A DNA stretch of 37,485 nucleotides from Actinomadura logoneensis (lineage in GTDB: Bacteria > Actinomycetota > Actinomycetes > Streptosporangiales > Streptosporangiaceae). The position numbers and the translations under genes were made by a program. Location: the NCBI RefSeq assembly GCF_003428695.1, contig NZ_QURH01000236.1, forward strand, positions 1 to 37,485, given 5' to 3'. Under the pieces are notes generated by a model that saw only the letters and a list, made by a program, of their open reading frames with translations, did not search any database and was not told where the DNA came from. This document shows, in pieces, positions 30,575-37,485 of the stretch (positions within the stretch are counted from its first letter, which is position 1; every line of letters begins with the position of its first letter).

Positions 30575-33271
30575 TCACCTGTTGTTGACCTCCATCTCCC
30601 ACAGCGAGTAGCCGTACGCCGTCGCCCGCTTGGTCCCGTACACCCGGACGTACCGCGCCTGGACGGGCGTGAAGGGCACGAAGTCCGTGCCGCCGTTCCC
30701 GTTCGTCCGGGCGTGGACGGTCGTCCACGTGCGGCCGTCCCGGGACACCTGCACCTGGAACGCCGTCGCGTACGCCGACTCCCAGCGCAGGATCACGTAG
30801 CCGACCTGCCGCACCGAGCCGAGGTCCACCCGGAGCCACTGCGGATCGGTCCGCTTGCTCGACCAGCGCGTCTTCGGGTTGCCGTCCACCGCGCTGCGCG
30901 CCGGGTACCAGGACTGCTCGACGCTGGACGCCGTCACGGGACGCTTCAGCGCCAGGTTCGTCTTCAGGCGGTACGTGGCGGTCAGCGTCGTGTCCTTCCC
31001 GACCGTGACGTTGTGCGCTGCCCCGCCCTTGTCGGACCACCCCACGAACTCGTACGCGCGTCCGCCGACGATCCGCGTACCGGTCGGAGCCGCGACCGAC
31101 ACGACCGACCCCTTGATGACCGTCCCGGTGAACGGCGCGTTCGCCGTGCGCTGCCCCTGCGTCAGCGGGATGCCCGCCGGACTGCTCGCCAGCGTCAGCT
31201 TCGCCGTCCTCGGATGCAGCTCCACGCTCTTCACGTCGGTGATCCCGGACGAGTCGGTCGCGGTCAGCCGGAGCTCCAGCCAGGACGGGTACTCGTGGTC
31301 GGGCGCGACGAACGACCCGGACGGCCCGTCCTGCGCGGTGATCTCGTGCGTGTGGCAGGTGCTCGGGCAGTGGTGCATGATGATCTGCCAGCTCAGCGCC
31401 TTGCCGGTGAGCGTGCCGTCCTCGGCGTCGGTGCCCGTCCCGGAGAACGAGATCCGGTCGCCGACCTGCCAGGTCGTCCCGGCCGCCGGCTGGGTGATCT
31501 TCGCGACCGGCGGCGTGGACCCGGCCGTGATCCGCAGCGTCGCCGTGTCGGACGCGCCGCGCGCGTCGGTCACCCTCAACCCGACCTGGTACGAGCCCAG
31601 CTTCGTGAACGTCGCCGTCGGGGCGGCGTCGTGCGAGTCCCCGTACGTCCCGTCGCCGTCGAGGTCCCAGTCGTAGGCGAGCGGCAGGTCGCCGTCCGCG
31701 TCGGACGACGCCGACGCGTCCAGGTGGACGGTCAGCGGCAGCCCGCCGCTGGTCACGTCCGACTTGATCGCCGCGACCGGCGGGTTGTTGCCGCCCTCGT
31801 ACACCCACCGGACGACGCGTCCGCCGATGACGTCCACGCCGAACAGGTCGCCGCCCGGACCGCTCTCCAGGTCCACGATCGCACCCGCGGACGCGTCGAA
31901 CGTCTCCACGCTCTTCGGGTCGGGCAGCCCGTTCGCGCCCGCGCGCATCGCCCACACGCATTTGCGCGCGTAGTCGGTGAAGAACAGCGCGCCCTTGTAG
32001 CGCTGCGGATACACGGTTCCGTCATAGAACGCCGTGCCGCTGATCGCGGAGCTGCCCGTCCCGCACGTCTCGTTGGGCACGACCTTCTCGGAGTGCTTGT
32101 AGGTGAAGTAGGGCGGCACCACCGCCGACGCGCCCGCGCCGTAGAGCCGCTGGCACGCGTTGAGACCGATCGCCTCGTATCCGGGGTTGTGCCCGTTCCC
32201 CTCGAAGCAGGGCCATCCGAAGTCGGCGACCTTCGTCGGCGGCGCCGGGACGCGGTCGATCTCCTCCCACGTGCTGAGCCCGACGTCGCCCGCCCACACC
32301 TCGTTCGTCCCCGGCCGGATCGTGAACCGGTACGGGTTCCGGAACCCGTGCGCGATGATCCGCTTCGCGTTCTCGTCCCCGGTCGTCGCGGGGTTCCCGG
32401 CGGCGGGCTTGCCCGTGTCCGGGTCGACGCGGATGATCGCGCCGTCCAGTCCGGTCGGGTCCGCCGGTGTGAGGACGTCCTGGGCGCGCAGCGAACCGCC
32501 CTCGGCCGACGGCGCCTTCAGGTTCTCGCCGGCCTTGCCGGGCGGGTCGCCGCAGGGGTTCTTGGTCTGCCCGTAGTCGGCGTAGGTGTAGCTCGCGCCG
32601 TCACCCGCGCCCGCGTACAGCATCCCGTCCGCGCCGAACTGCAACGTCCCGACCGAATGGCTCGGGAACTGCTGGCACCAGTCCTCCAGCAGCACCTTCT
32701 CCGTCACCGGCCCGGCGTCCGCGCGGGACGCGAGCGCGCCCGCCGCCTGCACGGCGGGCGTCAGCACCGAGATCCGTCCGGCGACCACGCAGCCGTCCTT
32801 GTTCGCCCCGGGCGGGTCCGGACACTGGTCGTCGCTGCCGTTCGCGGACGGCCACCTCGGGAACGTCCCGCCCAGCGCGCCGTTGTAGGTGTACAGGACG
32901 TACACGCGCGGATCGACCGGGAAGTCCGGGTGCAGGGCGAGCCCGAGCAGCCCGCGGTCCCAGCCGTTGAACACCTGCTGCCGCAGGTCCGCGTACACGA
33001 CCGGGTTCGTGTCGGTGAGCGACTGGAACATCTTCACGATGCCGCTCTTCTCCGCCACGAACACCCGTCCGTCCGGGGCGAACCGCACCGCCGTGGGGGC
33101 CGTCAGCCCCGACAGGACGGTGTGCTGCCGGAACCCGCTCGGCAGCGCCGCCCGAGCCGCCCCCGCCGCCGACGCGCCGGTCAGCAGCGCCGCCCCCAGC
33201 ACCACGGCGAGCATCCCGGCGACCAAGGCCACCGGACGCCGCGTCCACCCGGACCCCACCCGTTCGCCCAC
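30575..33271 (-). CDS. secreted PQQ-dependent sugar dehydrogenase-like protein with PKD and F5/8 type C domains
   Basis: 898 residues from GTG 33271 (GAAGGGAA upstream); a longer frame begins with TTG at 33349. The N-terminus is a signal peptide (RRPVALVAGMLAVVLGAALL, then AGA-ARA as likely cut). A six-bladed propeller of the soluble glucose dehydrogenase/sorbosone type follows, with TAPTAVRFAPDGRVFVAEKSG in two parts (VRFAPDGRVFVAEKSG), FPSHSVGTLQFGADGMLYAG, HGFRNPYRF and ADFGWPCFEG. Then come a PKD-like domain (DASASSDADGDLPLAYDWDL), a second Ig-like part, a short InlB-like repeat (GWSDKGGAAHNVTV) and a C-terminal discoidin/F5-8 domain (DGNPKTRWSSKRTDPQWLRV), which usually binds sugars. It is probably a secreted or wall-bound oxidase of sugars bound to a polymer. 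Confidence 0.88.
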   Translation of the reverse strand: MGERVGSGWTRRPVALVAGMLAVVLGAALLTGASAAGAARAALPSGFRQHTVLSGLTAPTAVRFAPDGRVFVAEKSGIVKMFQSLTDTNPVVYADLRQQVFNGWDRGLLGLALHPDFPVDPRVYVLYTYNGALGGTFPRWPSANGSDDQCPDPPGANKDGCVVAGRISVLTPAVQAAGALASRADAGPVTEKVLLEDWCQQFPSHSVGTLQFGADGMLYAGAGDGASYTYADYGQTKNPCGDPPGKAGENLKAPSAEGGSLRAQDVLTPADPTGLDGAIIRVDPDTGKPAAGNPATTGDENAKRIIAHGFRNPYRFTIRPGTNEVWAGDVGLSTWEEIDRVPAPPTKVADFGWPCFEGNGHNPGYEAIGLNACQRLYGAGASAVVPPYFTYKHSEKVVPNETCGTGSSAISGTAFYDGTVYPQRYKGALFFTDYARKCVWAMRAGANGLPDPKSVETFDASAGAIVDLESGPGGDLFGVDVIGGRVVRWVYEGGNNPPVAAIKSDVTSGGLPLTVHLDASASSDADGDLPLAYDWDLDGDGTYGDSHDAAPTATFTKLGSYQVGLRVTDARGASDTATLRITAGSTPPVAKITQPAAGTTWQVGDRISFSGTGTDAEDGTLTGKALSWQIIMHHCPSTCHTHEITAQDGPSGSFVAPDHEYPSWLELRLTATDSSGITDVKSVELHPRTAKLTLASSPAGIPLTQGQRTANAPFTGTVIKGSVVSVAAPTGTRIVGGRAYEFVGWSDKGGAAHNVTVGKDTTLTATYRLKTNLALKRPVTASSVEQSWYPARSAVDGNPKTRWSSKRTDPQWLRVDLGSVRQVGYVILRWESAYATAFQVQVSRDGRTWTTVHARTNGNGGTDFVPFTPVQARYVRVYGTKRATAYGYSLWEMEVNNR

Positions 33272-33492
33272 GGCGGCATTCCCTTCGTTCCCCGCTGCGG
33301 AACCGCATGATCCGCGGCTCCTGCAGGGAACGATGAACGAAATTCGCAATCATGGGGAGACCAGGACCGAACGTGGCCAGAGCCGCAAACCATGACGAAC
33401 CCCAGCAGCCCTGCATCGCCCCATCCTCGGCGCCCCGGGGACCGCTACCGGCCGCCTCCCTCCCCGGACCGGCGCGTCCTTCGCGCGCGGGG

Positions 33493-34215
33493 TTACTCGG
33501 CGGGCTGGGCGGGCTGTGCGGGTTCGGGCTCTGAGGCGGGCTGCGGCGCGGTGCGGATCGCGTCGGCCATGCCGTCCGACACGGGTGCGCCGAGGCCGAC
33601 GGCGAGGGTGCGCAGGAGGGGGAGGAAGACGGTCTCCTCGTCCGCCGCGGTGAAGTGTCCGCCCAGCTCAAGCATCACGTAGCCGTGCAGGGCGCTCCAG
33701 AGCTGCGCGGACACGTCGGCGGGGTCGGCGTCGCCCGCGCCCGGCAGCAGCCCGGCCGACATCGCGCGCCCGGTCGCCTCCACCAGCACACCGAAGGTGC
33801 CCGCGCCCTCGGTGAACCGCCCCGTCCGGATCTCCTGGTCGTCCGGGCAGATCTCGGCGAGGACGCTCCCGCCGAACATCACCGCGTACAGGTTCGGGTT
33901 CGCCAGCGCGTTGGCGCGGTAGGCGGCGGCCAGCCGCGCGAGGTCGGCGAGCGGGTCGCCGCTCGGCGGCACGTCCGCCAGCATCGCCGCCAGCCGCTCG
34001 AACCCCTCGTCCACGACCGCCCGGACCAGCTCGGGCATCCCGCCGAAGTGCGTGTACAGCACCATCGTGGACGCCCCGACCTCGGCCGCCACGCGGCGCG
34101 CCGTCAGCGCCTTCGGCCCCTCCTGGGCCAGCAGCCGCGCGGCGGCCTCCAGCAGCCGCGTCCGGACGGCCGCCGCCGGAACCGCTTTCCCCGACGCCGT
34201 TGACACCTCGCTCAT
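33493..34215 (-). CDS. TetR-family repressor
   Basis: 240 residues from ATG 34215; an in-frame GTG at 34233 would lie across the operator. The N-terminal helix-turn-helix is LLEAAARLLAQEGPKALTAR then RVAAEVGASTMVLYTHFGG, typical TetR, followed by an all-helical ligand domain with a TetR_C-like LYAVMFGGSV segment and a Pro/Ala/Glu-rich tail. It is divergent from the carotenoid oxygenase gene, with 49 bases between the start codons that hold two matching palindromes; one covers its own start codon. It is therefore probably autoregulatory and a repressor of the oxygenase gene. Confidence 0.9.
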   Translation of the reverse strand: MSEVSTASGKAVPAAAVRTRLLEAAARLLAQEGPKALTARRVAAEVGASTMVLYTHFGGMPELVRAVVDEGFERLAAMLADVPPSGDPLADLARLAAAYRANALANPNLYAVMFGGSVLAEICPDDQEIRTGRFTEGAGTFGVLVEATGRAMSAGLLPGAGDADPADVSAQLWSALHGYVMLELGGHFTAADEETVFLPLLRTLAVGLGAPVSDGMADAIRTAPQPASEPEPAQPAQPAE

Positions 34216-34246
34216 AACAGCGTTATATCCCACATAACACTGTTAT
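34214..34246. promoter_or_regulatory. two TetR operator palindromes
   Basis: ATAACAGCGTTAT (34214-34226) and ATAACACTGTTAT (34234-34246) are both ATAAC-N3-GTTAT palindromes with centres 20 bases apart, two helix turns. The first overlaps the start codon of the TetR gene. TATAAC on the minus strand (34227-34222) may be the TetR -10, which would make its mRNA leaderless. Confidence 0.85.
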
Positions 34247-34264
34247 TTCGCAGCGGAGGACCCG

Positions 34265-35746
34265 ATGCCGAACGGAATACTGGACGGCCAGTACGCCCCC
34301 GTCCACGACGAGCTCACCCTCACCGAACTGCGGGTCACCGGAGAGATCCCCGCCCACCTCGACGGCCGGTACGCCCGCATCGGCCCCAACCCGTTCGACG
34401 CCCCCGACCCCTCGACGTACCACCTGTTCACCGGCGACGGCATGGTCCACGGCGTCCGGCTGCGCGACGGCCGCGCCGAGTGGTACCGCAACCGGTGGGT
34501 CCGGCACGCCGACCTGGCCCGCCGGATGGGGGAGCGGCCCCGCCCCGGCAGCACGGACGCGCGCATGGACTACGCCGTCAACACCAACGTCCTCGCCCAC
34601 GCCGGACGGACGTTCGCGCTGGTCGAGGCGGGCTGCCGCCCGTACGAGCTCACCGACGAACTGGAGACCGTCGGCCCCTGCGACTTCGACGGCACCCTCG
34701 CCGGCGGCTACACCGCCCACCCCCACCGCGACCCGGAGACGGGCGAGCTGCACGCCGTCTCCTACTTCTTCGGACTCGGCGGCAAGGTCCGCTACACCGT
34801 CCTCACCAGGTCCGGACGCGTCCGCAAGGTCGTGGACATCGACGTCGGCGGCAGCCCGATGATGCACGACTTCTCGCTGACCCAGCACCACGTCGTCCTG
34901 TACGACCTGCCGGTCACCTTCGACCCCGGCCTCGTCACCACCGGGATGCCGCCCGCCGTCGCCCGTCCCGTGACGTCCCTGCTGTCCCGCGTCATCGGAC
35001 GCCGCACGCTGCCCGAACCGCTCGTCGCCGCCGCCATCCGGACGCGCCGCCGCGGCGTCCCCGGCCTCCCGTACTCCTGGAACCCGTCCCGTCCCGCCCG
35101 CATCGGTCTCCTCCCGCGCGACGGCGCCGCCGCCGACGTGCGCTGGTTCGAGATCGACCCGTGCTACGTCTTCCACCCGCTCAACGCCTACGAGGACGGC
35201 GACACGGTCGTCCTGGACGTCATCCGCCACCCGCGCATGTTCGCCACGTCCACGGTCCCGGGCGAGGGCGCCCCCAGCCTGGAGCGCTGGACGGTGGACC
35301 GCGCCGCCGGCCGCGTCCGCACCGAGCGGCTGGACGACCGTCCGCAGGAGTTCCCGCGCCACGACGAACGCCTGGTCGGACGCCCCTACCGGTACGGCTA
35401 CGGCGTCGGACTCGACATGGCCGGAGCCGACTTCGGCGACGACGAGCGCGTCGACCTCGCCGTCTTCGAACCCGACGCCGTCCTCAAGCACGACGTGGTG
35501 AACCGCAAGACCGAGGTCCACAACCTCGGCCCGGGCCGCATCGCGAGCGAGTTCTCCTTCGTCCCGTCGTCGGACTCCTCGGCCGAGGACGACGGCGTCC
35601 TCATGGGCTACGTCCTCGACACCGCCACCGACCGCAGCGACCTGGTCTTCCTGGACGCCGCGACACTGGAGCACGTCGGCTCGGTCCACATCCCGGCCCG
35701 CATTCCCAGCGGCTTCCACGGCAACTGGATGCCGACCGCCCCCTGA
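34265..35746 (+). CDS. carotenoid cleavage oxygenase (RPE65 family)
   Basis: 493 residues from ATG 34265 with GGAGGA at 34255-34260. A seven-bladed propeller enzyme with the four iron-binding histidines visible: GYTAHPHRDPETGE, MMHDFSLTQHHVV, CYVFHPLNAYEDGD, and the C-terminal SGFHGNWMPTAP. Acidic second-shell residues are present as well (the E of the PETGE segment is not a ligand). Such enzymes cut carotenoid or stilbene double bonds with oxygen. The substrate cannot be told. Expression is probably controlled by the divergent TetR protein through the ATAAC palindromes. Length and motifs are complete. Confidence 0.93.
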   Translation: MPNGILDGQYAPVHDELTLTELRVTGEIPAHLDGRYARIGPNPFDAPDPSTYHLFTGDGMVHGVRLRDGRAEWYRNRWVRHADLARRMGERPRPGSTDARMDYAVNTNVLAHAGRTFALVEAGCRPYELTDELETVGPCDFDGTLAGGYTAHPHRDPETGELHAVSYFFGLGGKVRYTVLTRSGRVRKVVDIDVGGSPMMHDFSLTQHHVVLYDLPVTFDPGLVTTGMPPAVARPVTSLLSRVIGRRTLPEPLVAAAIRTRRRGVPGLPYSWNPSRPARIGLLPRDGAAADVRWFEIDPCYVFHPLNAYEDGDTVVLDVIRHPRMFATSTVPGEGAPSLERWTVDRAAGRVRTERLDDRPQEFPRHDERLVGRPYRYGYGVGLDMAGADFGDDERVDLAVFEPDAVLKHDVVNRKTEVHNLGPGRIASEFSFVPSSDSSAEDDGVLMGYVLDTATDRSDLVFLDAATLEHVGSVHIPARIPSGFHGNWMPTAP

Positions 35747-36115
35747 CCGCCGACCGCTGTCCCGCCGCGCTGCCCCGCCCCGGCAGCCGCGGCCAAGCGG
35801 CGGCGAAAAGTGACCGGCGGGACCCCCGGGTCGAGGCCGGACAGCGCGAACACCAAGAGACGAACCGATCCGCTGAACCACCACTTGGACGCGACCCGCA
35901 TCCGCCCGTCCCGCTGTCAGACCAGCTCTGCGGACCTACAACGCAGGCCACTGCCCGCCGTCCCCCCAACCGGCAGGGCACCGAAGCCTAAGCAAGACGC
36001 TCAAGGAAGCCTTCTCCGCACGCCTCGCAGTTCCGGCGTGCGGAATTTGGGGGCTGGTCGTCCGCCTCCGTCTGCACTACAAAAGGTAGTACTACCATTC
36101 GTCGGAGGTGCAACG
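35747..36115. other. 368-base gap with one hairpin; no gene seen
   Basis: No frame in this gap shows a protein that I recognise. TCCGCACGCC (36015-36024) and GGCGTGCGGA (36035-36044) form a perfect 10-bp stem with a 10-base loop, followed by ATTT. It could end an upstream transcript. The operator of the FAD monooxygenase gene is at the right end. The Lys/Arg/Pro-rich text before it may be a decayed gene, but I could not place it. Confidence 0.6.
36085..36096. promoter_or_regulatory. perfect 12-bp palindrome, probable TetR operator
   Basis: GGTAGTACTACC is its own reverse complement and lies 20 bases before the GTG of the FAD monooxygenase gene. It stands in an AT-richer patch (ACTACAAAA before it, ATTC after it) that is likely to contain the promoter. 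It differs from the ATAAC sites of the nearby TetR gene, so another regulator must bind it. Confidence 0.75.
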
Positions 36116-37324
36116 GTGCACGCTCTTGTCATCGGAGCGGGCCTCGCCGGTCTCGCGACCGCGCGCGGACTCCTCGCCGCGGGCCACGAGGTCACCGTCC
36201 TGGAGCAGGCCCCCGCCCTCCGGACCCGGGGCGGCGCGGTCACGGTGTGGCCGTTCGGCAACGCCGTCCTGTCCGTCCTCGGCGTCCACCCCGAGACCGC
36301 CGGACAGCCCATCGCCGAGGTCGACCTCCGGACGCCCACCGGCCGGACGGTGCTGAAGTGCGACCTCACCGGGATCACCCGCGAGGCGGGCGCTCCCGCC
36401 GTCGTCATCCCGCGCCGCGCCCTCATCCGCCAGCTGGCCTCCGGCATACCGGTCCAGTACGACGCGCGCTTCTCCAGCCTCGCCCACACCCGGGACGGCG
36501 TCACCGTCACGACCACCGACGGCACCGAGTACCAGGCGGACCTGCTCATAGGCGCGGACGGCGTCCACTCGCGCGTCCGTGCGCAGCTGGTCGACGCCTC
36601 TCCCGCCCGTCCGACCGGCATGGGCACCTGGCAGGGCCTGGTCCCCGCACCCTTCCCACTTGGGACGCGCTCCACGATGGTGCTCGACCGCACCCGCGAG
36701 TGCGGCTTCATGAGCGCGGGTGACGGGCTGCTCGCCTTCTTCTTCGACATCCCCTGGAAGGCCGGCGACGCCGTCCCGGCGAGTCCGCTCGCGGAACTCC
36801 GCCGGCGCTACAGCGGTTGCGCCGCGCCCCTCCCGGCCATCTTCGACGCCCTCACGGACGACGACCTGGAGTTCTTCCCGCATACCCGGCACCGGATCAC
36901 CCGCGCGTGGGGCCGTGGCCCGTGCACCTTGGTCGGGGACGCCGCCCACGGCATGCCGCCGATCCTCGCGCAGGGCCTCAACCAGGGTTTGGAGGACGTG
37001 GCCGTCCTGATGACCGAACTGGCGTCGGTCTCCGGACGGTCGGACGTTGCCCCCGCCCTGCGCGCGTACGAACGCACCCGGCGCCGCCGGGCCGTCCTCG
37101 CGGGAACACTCGCGCGGGACGCCCTCCGTCTCAGCGGACCGACCGCCCTCGCGCACAGCAGACCGCTGCTCAACCTGACATCATTCGCGCCCGGCGCCGC
37201 GGGAGCCGCCCTGCTGGGAACGCTGCTGCGCAGTCTCAGCCACCGCCGCCACGACGAGCTGAGCGCGCTGGCCGTCTCCCGGCCGCCCGCGGCCCTTCAT
37301 GTCGTCCGCGCGTCCGCGACTTGA
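36116..37324 (+). CDS. FAD-dependent monooxygenase (PHBH/UbiH-like)
   Basis: 402 residues from GTG 36116, preceded by GGAGG (36104-36108). The FAD-binding loop is VIGAGLAGLATARGLLAAGH with the acidic VTVLEQ; the second motif is LLIGADGVHSRVRAQL; the third is TLVGDAAHGMPPILAQGLNQ. This is the complete pattern of single-component aromatic hydroxylases and related Rox/TetX-like or polyketide-tailoring monooxygenases. The substrate is unknown. It has its own promoter region with the palindrome at 36085. No partner gene lies downstream within the window; the last 161 bases hold no feature that I can support. Confidence 0.9.
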   Translation: MHALVIGAGLAGLATARGLLAAGHEVTVLEQAPALRTRGGAVTVWPFGNAVLSVLGVHPETAGQPIAEVDLRTPTGRTVLKCDLTGITREAGAPAVVIPRRALIRQLASGIPVQYDARFSSLAHTRDGVTVTTTDGTEYQADLLIGADGVHSRVRAQLVDASPARPTGMGTWQGLVPAPFPLGTRSTMVLDRTRECGFMSAGDGLLAFFFDIPWKAGDAVPASPLAELRRRYSGCAAPLPAIFDALTDDDLEFFPHTRHRITRAWGRGPCTLVGDAAHGMPPILAQGLNQGLEDVAVLMTELASVSGRSDVAPALRAYERTRRRRAVLAGTLARDALRLSGPTALAHSRPLLNLTSFAPGAAGAALLGTLLRSLSHRRHDELSALAVSRPPAALHVVRASAT

Positions 37325-37485
37325 CGACTGCCCAACGAGTAGGTAACGTACTTCTTCGCGCCTTGAGGGATGCAGGACGCCGCTGTGCGGTGGCCGGCCC
37401 GGTGTGCGCACCCACCACTGATCATGCGGATGCGATCCGTCGTGCCCGCATGTCCTGGTGGCATCGGAAAGGCTCGATTTTGCGA

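Noticed and set aside
33272-33349. N-terminal extension of the sugar dehydrogenase to the TTG at 33349
   Set aside because: It would put 26 polar residues before the signal peptide; the GTG at 33271 has a ribosome-binding stretch and gives a normal signal sequence.
35810-36115. 102-residue N-terminal extension of the FAD monooxygenase
   Set aside because: The GxGxxG loop must lie close to the N-terminus, the GTG at 36116 has GGAGG before it, and the extension would cross a terminator-like hairpin and an operator.
1-37485. Insertion sequences, prophage genes, integrase or tRNA attachment sites
   Set aside because: No transposase, integrase, phage structural gene or tRNA gene could be recognised on either strand.

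Overview
The window is very GC-rich, with strong G/C at third codon positions, many GTG starts and no tRNA or rRNA genes. The gene set (a conserved OB-fold/DUF3159/TrkA-TrkA/APC/RNA-methyltransferase block, an F420-type luciferase-like oxidoreductase, DUF3152, many XRE and TetR regulators) points to a filamentous actinomycete. A Streptosporangiales/Actinomadura-like genome is my best guess, from memory of gene families rather than any search.

Layout. (1) 1-8218, conserved potassium and housekeeping block: the end of KdpD, then KdpE; an OB-fold protein with a DUF3159 membrane protein; two TrkA-type potassium-channel regulatory proteins facing a large APC permease; and a TrmA-like RNA methyltransferase. 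(2) 8265-12521, small accessory genes: an XRE/membrane-protein pair with a near-consensus leaderless promoter, an alpha/beta hydrolase, an XRE regulator with two tiny proteins, and a quinone-oxidoreductase-like gene behind a SoxR/MerR-type operator. (3) 12572-17287, a possible conflict or defence locus: a DUF6461 protein and a 1016-residue NACHT STAND NTPase in one operon, a coiled-coil/TM protein behind it, and a divergent XRE regulator. (4) 17516-22104: a small membrane protein, an F420-dependent oxidoreductase, about 1 kb of degenerate hairpin-forming repeats, an MFS drug exporter with palindromic control sites, and what looks like a relic of a sugar ABC permease. (5) 22105-29687, nucleic-acid and ADP-ribose region: a PARG-like (TIGR02452) protein with a repeat-encoded insert, a DUF3152 membrane protein lacking the expected zincin motif, the Hen1-Pnkp RNA repair pair, and a His-tailed zinc-ribbon protein. 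(6) 29737-37485, metabolic genes: a secreted PQQ-type sugar dehydrogenase with an APH-fold kinase, a TetR/carotenoid-oxygenase divergent pair with two matching operator palindromes, and an FAD monooxygenase behind a perfect 12-bp palindrome.

How the genes may work together. KdpDE, the two TrkA proteins and possibly the APC permease all concern potassium or membrane transport. Hen1 and Pnkp are a known bacterial RNA repair complex: Pnkp heals and seals cut RNA ends, and Hen1 2'-O-methylates the junction so that it cannot be cut again. The PARG-like protein lies on the other side of the DUF3152 gene; a link to nucleic-acid repair is a guess. The NACHT/DUF6461 operon is the best candidate for an uncharacterised defence system. 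Short GC-rich repeats lie downstream of several genes (3115-3225, 18810-19720, 24740-24838), and one more set is inside the PARG-like gene, so expansion of short repeats seems to be a habit of this genome.
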